Origin: an uncultured Victivallales bacterium | GTDB lineage: Bacteria > Verrucomicrobiota > Lentisphaeria > Oligosphaerales > JAFGRS01 | Reading direction: 5' to 3' | Length of the DNA stretch: 5,176 nt | Assembly (NCBI GenBank): GCA_903834675.1 | Contig: CAILKC010000528.1 | Location: 1 to 5,176 of the forward strand | Shown: positions 1 to 5,032 of the stretch, one piece after another | Numbering within the stretch: position 1 is the stretch's first letter | Layout of the letters: each line of letters opens with the position of its first letter | Position numbers and translations under genes: made by a program | The notes under the pieces: model-generated | Told to the model about the DNA's origin: nothing | Database searches by the model: none | Seen by the model: the letters and a program-made list of their open reading frames with translations, nothing else

Positions 1-39
1 AAAACCGACCTGTGCAATCAGGATGGGCCGAGGTATTCA

Positions 40-52
40 GCCCCCAAGGGGC
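40..52. repeat. Short GC hairpin (GCCCC-caa-GGGGC)
   Basis: A perfect 5-bp inverted repeat with a 3-base loop, flanked on both sides by similar strings (GTATTCAGCCC before it, GTATCTCAGCCC after it at 56-67). There is no T-run, so it is not a classical intrinsic terminator. It may be a decayed dispersed palindromic element or the 3' flank of an upstream gene. From memory, similar GCCCC/GGGGC hairpins next to GGGCTGA are common between genes of Planctomycetes and Verrucomicrobia, but I could not check this. Confidence 0.35.
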
Positions 53-82
53 GTTGTATCTCAGCCCAGGGTCGGCGTCCGT

Positions 83-269
83 CCCGGCACGGGCTTGGCA
101 TCGCGGGCTCCAGGGGGCACGCGCTAGCAGGGGATACCGCGAACCTGCCCGGCACGGGCTGGGCATCGCGGGCTCCAGGGGGGCACGCGCTAGCAGGGGA
201 TACCGCGAACCTGCCCGGAACGGGCTTGGCATCGCGGGCTCCAGGGGGGATGCGCGAGCAGGGGATACG
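83..269. repeat. Imperfect tandem repeat, about 2.9 copies of a 65-66 bp hairpin-forming unit
   Basis: Units begin at 83, 148 and 214, each opening with CCCGG(C/A)ACGGGCT. They are nearly identical through TCGCGGGCTCCAGGGGG, and the third copy decays after about 250. The period is 65 then 66 bp, the difference lying in a G-run. Each unit junction folds into a nested hairpin. At junction 1/2, CCGCGA (137-142) pairs with TCGCGG (166-171), enclosing GCCCG (147-151) paired with CGGGC (155-159); GGA (132-134) and TCC (174-176) extend the stem. At junction 2/3 the same arms lie at 203-208/232-237 and 213-217/221-225. The position-219 C-to-A change falls in the loop and leaves pairing intact. There are no unique spacers, so it is not a CRISPR array. 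It is best described as a tandem palindromic intergenic repeat of unknown role. Confidence 0.85.
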
Positions 270-345
270 CAGTTGCACCTGAGTAGTCACCCTGAGCGGG
301 GGTCTCTTTCTGGAAACAGCCCTGGCTACTACTCACTCTTTCGGG

Positions 346-374
346 TTGAAGTGTTCAGGTGGGGCTCTTATGTT
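346..374 (+). promoter_or_regulatory. Candidate sigma70-type promoter for the zinc-ribbon gene
   Basis: TTGAAG (346-351) and TATGTT (369-374) each match four of six consensus bases and are separated by exactly 17 bases. They sit in a relatively AT-rich patch of otherwise GC-rich DNA. A transcript starting near 381 would leave a leader of about 55 bases before the ATG at 437. It would also exclude the upstream GTG at 359 as a start. Single promoter matches of this quality occur by chance, so this is only a candidate. Confidence 0.35.
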
Positions 375-424
375 TCGGCACTAGATTGCCGCACGTGGTC
401 GCGGCGTTTGCAGGGCGCAACGGC

Positions 425-429
425 AGAGG
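425..429 (+). promoter_or_regulatory. Shine-Dalgarno AGAGG deciding the start at 437
   Basis: AGAGG lies 7 bases before the ATG at 437, a normal spacing. The ATG at 431 is too close to use this site, and the GTG at 359 has no such site and would add an Arg/Gly-rich, non-family N-terminus. This favours 437 as the start. Confidence 0.5.
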
Positions 430-436
430 CATGGCG

Positions 437-1369
437 ATGGAGAAGACGGTCATCAACAAGGCGCGGGTGAAGTGTCCGGGCTGCGCGCGCCTGTTTGAGT
501 GCGACGACGAGAACCGTGGCTGCGTCACCAAGTGTCCGAAGTGCGAATGCGATTTTCTCATTCCCGAAGAGGGCACGGATGGGGTGCTGCTGGGCACCGG
601 TGACGACTGTTTCGATATCGTCTGTCCGCACTGCCATACCGAGTTTGTCCTGCCCGACGAATACCGCGGCGAGACGGCCGACTGCGCCGAGTGCCACCGC
701 GTGTTTGTGATCCCGCCTGAGGGTAAAGACGGCCTTCCGGTGGAAGAGCAAGCAGCGGCTCCGGTTCCCGCGGTCAAGGAGCCGCAGGTGCAGGAGATGT
801 CGTCGCCGCGGCGGATGGCGACGGTCTTCCTCTCGCGCAAGGAGGTTCTGGATCAGGCCGAGAAGGCGCAGCGCGAGCGTATGGAGCGGGTGGCGCAGCC
901 GCGCGGCATCCGGCGGGTGGGGGCTACGCCGGGCGCGATTGCGGCCGGTTTCGAAGGCGGACCGGAGGCTAGCGGTCTCGGCGTCATCGACCTGAAGACC
1001 TCGCCGGTGTTTGATCCTGTTCCCGCCCGCGGCGTACGGCGCTCGGAACTGCCGGAATGGATGCCGCCCCTGGACTTTGAAAAGCGAGAGAAGATCGTCG
1101 AGTTTGAAGCCGGCGCCGAGCCCACCTTTCTAAAGATCAAGGTGATTACGCTGGTGCCCGTCCTGCTCATCCCCGTCGCCGTGGGATTGAGCCAGGACCT
1201 CCTGCATCCGGCCGTTGCGGCGGCTGGCGCGTTCGTGCTGGCGCTGGTGTGCTGGGGCCTGTCGGCGGTGAAGCTTCTTCCCGTGTTCGGGCGCAAGGTG
1301 ATCATTCTGACGAATTTCCGGGTGATCATGGCGGATCCGAGCGAAGTGGTGGACATCGATCTGCTCTGA
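437..1369 (+). CDS. Twin zinc-ribbon protein with two C-terminal membrane helices, function unknown
   Basis: I do not recognise a named family. The 310-residue product opens with two tandem treble-cysteine-pair modules: C13/C16/C33/C36 and C63/C66/C83/C86. Each is C-x2-C-x16-C-x2-C, offset by exactly 50 residues, and followed by a matching IPEEGTDG / IPPEGKDG segment, so they arose by internal duplication. A charged, probably disordered linker (about 105-230) follows. Two hydrophobic helices come next (about 236-252 and 258-281), then a short tail (KVIILTNFRVI...) that faintly recalls the first strands of a bacterial PH-like domain but stops soon after. Inferred topology: a membrane-anchored protein with an N-terminal metal-binding domain that could bind protein or nucleic acid. 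Such CxxC-rich modules are common in Verrucomicrobia, Lentisphaerae and Kiritimatiellota. It stands alone, more than 500 bases from the operon. In-frame ATGs at 431 and 437 and a GTG at 359 are alternative starts; 437 has the best ribosome site. Confidence 0.8.
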   Translation: MEKTVINKARVKCPGCARLFECDDENRGCVTKCPKCECDFLIPEEGTDGVLLGTGDDCFDIVCPHCHTEFVLPDEYRGETADCAECHRVFVIPPEGKDGLPVEEQAAAPVPAVKEPQVQEMSSPRRMATVFLSRKEVLDQAEKAQRERMERVAQPRGIRRVGATPGAIAAGFEGGPEASGLGVIDLKTSPVFDPVPARGVRRSELPEWMPPLDFEKREKIVEFEAGAEPTFLKIKVITLVPVLLIPVAVGLSQDLLHPAVAAAGAFVLALVCWGLSAVKLLPVFGRKVIILTNFRVIMADPSEVVDIDLL

Positions 1370-1387
1370 GGGTTGTGCCGCTGGCCC

Positions 1388-1441
1388 GCGCGTCGGCGCG
1401 CCCCAGCCCGCGGGGGTTCCCTGGGGCTCTTGCAGAACCCC
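1388..1441 (+). terminator. Possible structured 3' end after the zinc-ribbon gene
   Basis: Starting 19 bases after the stop codon there are several competing hairpins: GCGCG/CGCGC (1388-1392 and 1397-1401), CCCCAG/CTGGGG (1401-1406 and 1421-1426, enclosing the palindrome CCCGCGGG), and GGGGTTC/GAACCCC (1413-1419 and 1435-1441). All are perfect, but the last two overlap and exclude each other. No U-tract follows, so if this ends transcription it would not be by the standard intrinsic mechanism. It could equally be an mRNA-stabilising structure or a dispersed repeat. Confidence 0.25.
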
Positions 1442-1589
1442 ACACCTGTCCCCTGAAGCGGTGCCCGCAGTCGGCAAGACCCCAGATACGGCGGAAGCCC
1501 CGGCTGGGCCGGTGCGGACCGTCGGCTTCAGGCAGGTTTCTGCGACGGCCTTGTGGTTCTGCAAATGGCTCCCCTGGTATCGCTCCCTC

Positions 1590-1607
1590 CGGCGGTTGCA
1601 TCCGCCG
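1590..1607. repeat. CGGCGG-ttgcat-CCGCCG hairpin
   Basis: A perfect 6-bp inverted repeat with a 6-base loop, located just upstream of the three palindromes. It could be a further structured element of the same intergenic repeat tract. There is no T-run. Confidence 0.4.
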
Positions 1608-1615
1608 TTCCCGCC

Positions 1616-1697
1616 TGCCACTTTGTGGCACTCTTTTCGGCCCTGTCGTACCACTCCGTGGCACCTGTCGGCGGCCTTCGTATACCACTCCGTGGCA
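1616..1697. repeat. Three spaced palindromes TRCCACTYYGTGGCA (possible operator array)
   Basis: Copies lie at 1616-1630 (TGCCACTTTGTGGCA, a perfect 6+3+6 dyad), 1649-1663 and 1683-1697 (both TACCACTCCGTGGCA, with the outermost pair broken). Centre-to-centre spacing is 33 then 34 bp, roughly three helical turns. Copies 2 and 3 share further flank (GGCC before, GTGGCACC at the right edge), and CCTGTCG occurs on each side of copy 2, so this is a decayed tandem unit of about 34 bp. The array ends about 70 bp upstream of the inferred transcription start of the operon. That position would suit an activator or upstream repressor site. Alternatively the copies are dispersed intergenic hairpins with no regulatory role. 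Confidence 0.7.
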
Positions 1698-1735
1698 CCC
1701 CCTCTGGCAAAGTCGCGATTATTCTCCTTCCGTGC

Positions 1736-1762
1736 TTGATTTGCCCCTGTAGCGCATATATT
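1736..1762 (+). promoter_or_regulatory. Candidate promoter of the DRTGG/PHP/ATPase operon
   Basis: TTGATT (1736-1741, four of six) and TATATT (1757-1762, five of six) are separated by 15 bases, shorter than the preferred 17. Using TATTTG (1759-1764) instead gives a 17-base spacer but a weaker -10. The block 1711-1765 is the most AT-rich stretch of the region, which supports a promoter. A start near 1769 would leave a leader of about 175 bases before the ATG at 1946. Confidence 0.35.
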
Positions 1763-1945
1763 TGCAGCACAGTCAGGGGGCGTGTTGGTGGGTGAAAAAA
1801 CAGGCCGCGCGGGGGGGGTGTGCGGGGTCTGTTCGGGCGCTGGTTGCGGGGTCGAGACGGTTCCAGGTTTTCGCGGCAAGACGGGCGGCTTATGGTGATT
1901 GCGAAGCATGACGTGATCGTGGGTGTCCAGGGTGGCGCGGCCCCG

Positions 1946-2323
1946 ATGACTGTGAGCGACCTGGTCCGGGTTCTGGAGGCCGAGGTTGTCTGTTGCGATG
2001 AGCATCTGGGTCGGCGCGTTCTGGCGTTTGCCGCCAGCGATCTGCTGAGCGACGTGTTGGCCGTCGAGCAGCATGAGTACGCCTTGCTGACGGGGCTCAC
2101 CAACGCGCAGATCGTGCGCACGGCCGACATCACCGGCGCTGCCTGCATCGTGATCGTCCGCAACAAGAAGCCCCAGCAAGCGGCGGTGGCGCTGGCCCAG
2201 GCGTCCGGGATTCCCATCATCCTGGCGCCTTGTTCCATGTTTGAAGCCTGTGCTCAATTGAGTCGTCTCGCAGAACCGCATCATGGCGCAGTTTCACGAA
2301 CGTCAGATACGCCTGGTACATGA
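1946..2323 (+). CDS. DRTGG-domain protein 1
   Basis: A 125-residue stand-alone DRTGG-type protein. Clear marks are the N-terminal helix MTVSDLVRVLEAEVV, the core motif DLLSDV at 32-37, an LLTGLTN segment with IVRTAD, the strand CIVIVRNKKP, and the closing MFEACAQL helix. DRTGG domains are named from an internal domain of phosphotransacetylase-like proteins, where they sit beside other regulatory domains; no catalytic activity is known. The start at 1946 was chosen because the second DRTGG protein of this operon begins MTVEHLVSVL and also has DLLSDV at exactly 32-37, so the two align from residue 1. AGGGTGG (1929-1935) is a possible ribosome site, 10 bases upstream. In-frame upstream starts at 1892 (ATG) and 1820 (GTG) would add 18 or 42 residues. 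The C-terminus extends slightly beyond the domain and overlaps the next gene. It is the first gene of the operon; the role is inferred to be sensory or scaffold. Confidence 0.85.
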   Translation: MTVSDLVRVLEAEVVCCDEHLGRRVLAFAASDLLSDVLAVEQHEYALLTGLTNAQIVRTADITGAACIVIVRNKKPQQAAVALAQASGIPIILAPCSMFEACAQLSRLAEPHHGAVSRTSDTPGT

Positions 2324-3260
2324 GCTGATGTACCAGATCAAGGTGCGGGAGGCGATGACGCGCGAGGTCATCACCTTCCCGCCCGCCGTGACGTTTCGCG
2401 AAGTGCAGTTGTGTCTGAAGAAGAATCGTTTCTCCGGCACGCCGATCGTGGAGGCTGGGCGCTTGGTCGGCATCGTCAGCATTGACGACATCATCACGGC
2501 GTTCGACCATGGGGTGATTGACCAGCCGGTGGCTGGGTTGATGACGCGCCATCCGATCACCGTGCCGCAGAACTACTCGGTGATTGCGGCTTCAAACCTT
2601 TTCCACAAGTATGGTTTTGGCCGTCTGCCGGTGGTGAGCCGCCCCGGCAGTGACGAGCTGGTCGGCATCATCACCTTCAGCGATATCCTGTCGCATCTGT
2701 TGCTGCAGATCAACAGTATCGCCGAGCGGGTTGAGGAGCACGAGCGCACCATTGAGGCGCACATGGAACGGCGGCGCGACCTGCTGCATTTTGAACTTGC
2801 CGCGGACAGCTTTGAGCGGGCCGGGGTGGCTGCCACGCTCACCAAGAAACGGCTGCAGTCGCGCGCCGTACCCCAGGACCTGGTGCGCCGGATTGCAGTG
2901 ATCTGCTACGAGGCGGAGATGAACGTCATCCTGCATTCGCTGGGTGGCTACATGGATGTGGAGATGCTGCCGGACCGGGTGCGCGTCCGGGTGGTTGACG
3001 AGGGCCCCGGGATTCCGGACATTGACAAGGCGATGCTGCCCGGTTACACCACCGCCAACGAGAAGATTCGGGCGCTCGGATTTGGTGCGGGGATGGGATT
3101 GCCCAACATCAAGCGTTGCGCTGACCAGTTCAACATCTCCTCTTCCATGGAGACCGGGACAGAGCTGGAGGCGACCGTATTTCTGCCGGCGCCAACGCCG
3201 GTCGCGCCGACTCCGGCGGTGTCCGAGACGTCGCCAAAGGAGGCCGCCCATGACGGTTGA
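2283..3260 (+). CDS. CBS-pair / GHKL (RsbW-like) ATPase fusion
   Basis: A 325-residue cytoplasmic protein. Two CBS motifs (about 20-75 and 84-140, with SGTPIVEAGRLVGIVSIDD and GRLPVV...LVGIITFSDI) form a Bateman module, which in other proteins binds adenine nucleotides. A charged helical linker (about 142-168) joins it to a Bergerat-fold ATPase domain (about 170-302). ATP-site motifs are visible: N-box YEAEMN (209-214), G1 DEGPGI (239-244) and G2 GFGAGMGL (266-273). A Pro/Ala-rich tail ends it. The ATPase resembles anti-sigma serine kinases of the RsbW/SpoIIAB type; no histidine phospho-acceptor domain is present. A plausible job is a nucleotide- or energy-sensing kinase/switch, but its target is unknown. 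The ATG at 2283 overlaps the upstream gene by 41 bases and lacks a clear ribosome site. The ATG at 2328, 4 bases after the upstream stop, would remove 15 residues and leave the CBS pair intact. I prefer 2283 because the extra helix leading into the CBS domain looks family-like. Confidence 0.88.
   Translation: MAQFHERQIRLVHELMYQIKVREAMTREVITFPPAVTFREVQLCLKKNRFSGTPIVEAGRLVGIVSIDDIITAFDHGVIDQPVAGLMTRHPITVPQNYSVIAASNLFHKYGFGRLPVVSRPGSDELVGIITFSDILSHLLLQINSIAERVEEHERTIEAHMERRRDLLHFELAADSFERAGVAATLTKKRLQSRAVPQDLVRRIAVICYEAEMNVILHSLGGYMDVEMLPDRVRVRVVDEGPGIPDIDKAMLPGYTTANEKIRALGFGAGMGLPNIKRCADQFNISSSMETGTELEATVFLPAPTPVAPTPAVSETSPKEAAHDG
3236..3243 (+). promoter_or_regulatory. Strong Shine-Dalgarno AAAGGAGG for DRTGG protein 2
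   Basis: AAAGGAGG is a near-perfect anti-16S match ending 6 bases before the ATG at 3250, inside the end of the preceding gene. It fixes that start and argues that the gene is efficiently and independently translated despite the 11-base overlap. Confidence 0.85.
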
Positions 3261-3597
3261 GCATCTGGTGTCGGTGTTGGGTCTCGACCCCATCAATCTG
3301 GCGGATCCCGCCAGTCGGCAGGTGACGACGGCCTACTGTGGCGACCTGCTCAGCGACGTGATGGCGCACTGTCAGGCGGGGGCGGTGTGGTTCACCGTGC
3401 AGGCGCACGTCAATACCGTGGCCGTGGCCGACTTGCGGGATGTCGCCTGCATCGTGCTGGTCAACGGCGTCTCGCCGGATCCTCAGACTACGGCGCGAGC
3501 CAAGGCCCAAGGCGTCAATTTCTGTGGCAGTGAACGAAGCAGCGCGGCGCTATGCATGCAGTTGGCGGGGAAGCTTCCGGAGGAGCGCGCTGGATGA
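3250..3597 (+). CDS. DRTGG-domain protein 2
   Basis: A 115-residue paralogue of the first DRTGG protein. Shared landmarks are MTV-x2-LV-x-VL at the N-terminus, DLLSDV at 32-37, a strand (VWFTVQAHVNTVAVADL), CIVLVNGVSPD, and a closing amphipathic helix. It differs in carrying FTVQAHVN where copy 1 has LLTGLTNAQ, which suggests the two have different ligands or partners. The start is fixed by the strong ribosome site and overlaps the CBS/ATPase gene by 11 bases; its own stop overlaps the PHP gene start as ATGA. In Clostridia and Thermotogae the same protein sits between the CBS/ATPase fusion and the PHP gene near [FeFe]-hydrogenase subunits. No enzymatic role is known; a ligand-sensing or adaptor role is inferred. 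Confidence 0.85.
   Translation: MTVEHLVSVLGLDPINLADPASRQVTTAYCGDLLSDVMAHCQAGAVWFTVQAHVNTVAVADLRDVACIVLVNGVSPDPQTTARAKAQGVNFCGSERSSAALCMQLAGKLPEERAG
3579..3585 (+). promoter_or_regulatory. Strong Shine-Dalgarno GGAGGAG for the PHP gene
   Basis: GGAGGAG lies 8 bases before the ATG at 3594. It rules out the upstream in-frame ATG at 3552, which would add 14 residues unlike the PHP N-terminus. Confidence 0.8.
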
Positions 3598-4310
3598 CCC
3601 GTTTCGACCTGCACATTCACAGCGGGCTTTCGGCTTGTGCTGAGAACACTCTGTCGCCGGGGCGGATCGTCGAGCGTGCCTCGCAGGCGGGCATTTCGTT
3701 GCTGGCGCTCACGGATCACAACGCCAGCGCCAATGTGGCTCCGACGATGGAGGCGGGGCAGCGTCGCGGGGTCGGGGTGATTCCCGGGGTCGAGGTGATG
3801 ACCCGCGAGGAGGTCCACGTCCTGGTTTTCTTTGACGATCTTGCGGCGCTGGCGGACTGGCAGACGCTGGTGGATGCGGCCTTGCCGGAAGCGCCGAACC
3901 GTCCCGAGTTTTTTGGCGACCAGATTGTCTATGATGCGGCCGACGACATTATTGGTATCGATGAGCGTCTGCGCCAGGTCGGTATCGGCATGGGCATTGA
4001 TGCCATCACGGCGGAAGTCCATGCCCGCGGCGGGGTGGTGATTCCGGCCCACGTGTTTCGGCGCCGTCACAGCCTGACCAGCCAACTCGGTTTCATCGAT
4101 CCGGAGGCGGCCTACGATGCGCTGGAAGTGACGACGGCGGAGTGGCGACGCGAGGGCTACCAGCCTGGTCAGCGCCTGTGCGGTTTCCCGGTGGTCACGG
4201 GTTCGGACACCCATTTTCTCGAAGACGTGGGCCGTTCCTGGTTGGAGATTGGGGTGGCCGCGAGCACGGCCGGCGCGGTGATGGACGCGATGCGGAGGGG
4301 TGCAGGGTGA
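3594..4310 (+). CDS. PHP-domain metal-dependent phosphoesterase
   Basis: A 238-residue PHP (polymerase and histidinol phosphatase) protein of the COG0613 type. Metal-binding motifs are all visible: motif I HIH (H7, H9), motif II TDHN (D41, H42), glutamate of GVEV (E67), H75 in the strand VHVLVFF, H153 in PAH, and D205/H207 in TGSDTH. An insert around 101-150 (NRPEFFGDQ...) is typical of the hydrogenase-linked version. The family hydrolyses phosphate esters using two or three metal ions; the substrate here is unknown. A nucleotide or phosphoprotein made or sensed by the neighbouring ATPase and CBS proteins is a reasonable guess only. The start ATG overlaps the previous stop in an ATGA, and the stop overlaps the next start in a GTGA, so translational coupling is likely. 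All catalytic positions are intact, so it should be an active enzyme. Confidence 0.9.
   Translation: MTRFDLHIHSGLSACAENTLSPGRIVERASQAGISLLALTDHNASANVAPTMEAGQRRGVGVIPGVEVMTREEVHVLVFFDDLAALADWQTLVDAALPEAPNRPEFFGDQIVYDAADDIIGIDERLRQVGIGMGIDAITAEVHARGGVVIPAHVFRRRHSLTSQLGFIDPEAAYDALEVTTAEWRREGYQPGQRLCGFPVVTGSDTHFLEDVGRSWLEIGVAASTAGAVMDAMRRGAG
4294..4300 (+). promoter_or_regulatory. Shine-Dalgarno GGAGGGG for the second ATPase
   Basis: GGAGGGG ends 6 bases before the GTG at 4307 and decides that start over the long upstream extension of the same frame, which overlaps the PHP gene and has no family resemblance. Confidence 0.8.
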
Positions 4311-5032
4311 AGGATCTGTCGCTTCACCTCATGGATGTGCTGGAGAACTCCGCCAAGGCGGGGGCGGCGCGCGTGCAGGTGTCGCTGTGGTGGGAGGCGG
4401 AGGTTTTCAGGCTGGAGGTGGCCGACAACGGCCCCGGACTCCCGGCTGCGGTAGCCGCGGACCCGACGGACCCCTACCGGACCACCCGTACCGAACGTCC
4501 GGTGGGCCTGGGACTGGCTCTGTTGCGGGCGACCGCGGAGCAGACTGGGGGCTGGCTACGGGTACACAGCGAGCCCGGCAAGGGTGTGCGCCTCCAGGCG
4601 GCGTTCCCGATGCGGCACCTCGACGCCAAGCCGCTGGGCGATCTGACGGGGGCCTTGTTGACCTCGGCGCTGGGCTGGCCGACCGACCTGGTGCTGGACG
4701 TAGGCCAGCCGCCGGAGCGGATACTGGATCTTGCCGAGGTGCGCCGCGAGCTCGGTGGGGTGCCGCTGTCGCATCCCGACATCGTCGGTTTTCTGAGCGC
4801 CACCATCGCGGCGGGGCTGGCGCCCTTGGAGCGCCAGGCCGAGGCGGTATTTGGGGCTCTTGGCGGCGCCTTGGCGACCGTCTCTGGGGCGGAGCCGACC
4901 CGCGCGCGGCGGCCCCCGTCGTCTGCGGCCAGGCAGGCCGCGAAGTGCAGGTCGAACCAGGCTGGGACAAGGACGTCAGTCCGGACGCGGGTTTCAGCCG
5001 AAAAAGGGAGTCGCCGACGTGAAAAGCCTTGA
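4307..5032 (+). CDS. Small GHKL-type ATP-binding protein, 3' end probably frameshifted
   Basis: As read, 241 residues starting at GTG. A Bergerat-fold ATPase domain fills the first half: N-box DVLENSAKAGA (E13, N14), G1 DNGPG (40-44), a TTRTERPVGLGL segment with G2 glycines G67/G69, and SEPGKG (88-93). A family-specific second part follows (about 103-175), including PLGDLTG and VRRELGGVPLSHPDIVGFL. There is no dimerisation or histidine domain, so it is not a complete sensor kinase. Its homologues accompany the CBS/ATPase fusion and PHP protein near [FeFe]-hydrogenase genes; the target is unknown. The last 40 or so residues are Arg/Ser/Ala-rich and look like an out-of-frame translation. Adding one C at 4913-4917 would switch to the frame ending at 5022, with a more natural tail. 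The domain part (to about 4835) is sound; only the 3' end is in doubt. Confidence 0.85.
   Translation: MKDLSLHLMDVLENSAKAGAARVQVSLWWEAEVFRLEVADNGPGLPAAVAADPTDPYRTTRTERPVGLGLALLRATAEQTGGWLRVHSEPGKGVRLQAAFPMRHLDAKPLGDLTGALLTSALGWPTDLVLDVGQPPERILDLAEVRRELGGVPLSHPDIVGFLSATIAAGLAPLERQAEAVFGALGGALATVSGAEPTRARRPPSSAARQAAKCRSNQAGTRTSVRTRVSAEKGSRRREKP
4913..4917 (+). other. Candidate frameshift site (C5 run) in the second ATPase gene
   Basis: Up to about 4835 the recognised family sequence lies in the frame of 4307. Downstream, the alternative frame ending at 5022 reads GREVQVEPGWDKDV, with a balanced composition. By hand count about three quarters of its third positions are G or C, against about two thirds for the annotated frame, and it has more G at first positions. 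Its stop forms GTGA with the ferredoxin start at 5019, matching the overlap style of the preceding junctions. One missing C in this run would explain the switch. The exact site could be anywhere between about 4835 and 4990. Confidence 0.45.
5004..5010 (+). promoter_or_regulatory. Shine-Dalgarno AAGGGAG for the ferredoxin gene
   Basis: AAGGGAG ends 8 bases before the GTG at 5019 and supports that start inside the end of the preceding gene. Confidence 0.75.

Larger units (their letters stand above)
1..436. other. Non-coding 5' region upstream of the zinc-ribbon gene
   Basis: No convincing gene is seen on either strand. The open frames here run through the tandem repeat and translate to repetitive Arg/Gly/Ala/Pro strings with no family resemblance, so I read them as artefacts of GC-rich DNA. 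The region holds a small hairpin (40-52), the 65-66 bp tandem repeat (83-269), about 75 bp of unremarkable sequence (270-345), a promoter candidate (346-374) and a leader of about 55 bases before the zinc-ribbon gene. The very left end could belong to the downstream flank of a gene outside the window. Confidence 0.6.
1370..1945. other. Long intergenic region between the zinc-ribbon gene and the operon
   Basis: I see no credible gene here on either strand. Open frames on the minus strand are long, but they run through the palindromes and on across the coding DRTGG gene, with an amino-acid make-up typical of shadow frames. The region holds overlapping GC hairpins just after the upstream stop codon (1388-1441), a CGGCGG/CCGCCG hairpin (1590-1607) and three copies of a palindrome (1616-1697). 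An AT-rich promoter candidate (1736-1762) and a G-rich leader, with an A6 run at 1795-1800 and a G8 run at 1811-1818, complete it. No known riboswitch class was recognised in the leader. Confidence 0.6.

Noticed and set aside
83..269. Possible CRISPR array
   Set aside because: The units are contiguous and nearly identical over their whole 65-66 bp, with no unique spacers and no cas genes in the window.
12..470. A 152-residue plus-strand open frame (and the minus-strand frame at 18-290)
   Set aside because: Both are translations of the 65-66 bp tandem repeat; the repetitive peptide comes from DNA repetition, and the period shifts between 65 and 66, which breaks frame between units.
1763..1945. 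Riboswitch in the operon leader
   Set aside because: No conserved core of a riboswitch class I know could be identified, so no class is claimed.
1130..2284. A 384-residue minus-strand open frame
   Set aside because: It covers the end of the zinc-ribbon gene, the intergenic palindromes and most of DRTGG1. Its product has no recognisable domain and a composition typical of antisense frames in GC-rich DNA, while the plus-strand genes have clear family motifs.
2944..3249. Longer version of DRTGG protein 2 starting at 2944
   Set aside because: The added residues are an out-of-frame reading of the ATPase domain; the strong AAAGGAGG site and alignment with DRTGG1 fix the start at 3250.
4300..5022. 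A complete separate gene in the alternative plus frame over the ATPase
   Set aside because: Its first 500 or so bases translate to Gly/Arg/Ala-rich sequence without family features; only the last 100 bases look coding, which is better explained by a frameshift in the ATPase gene.
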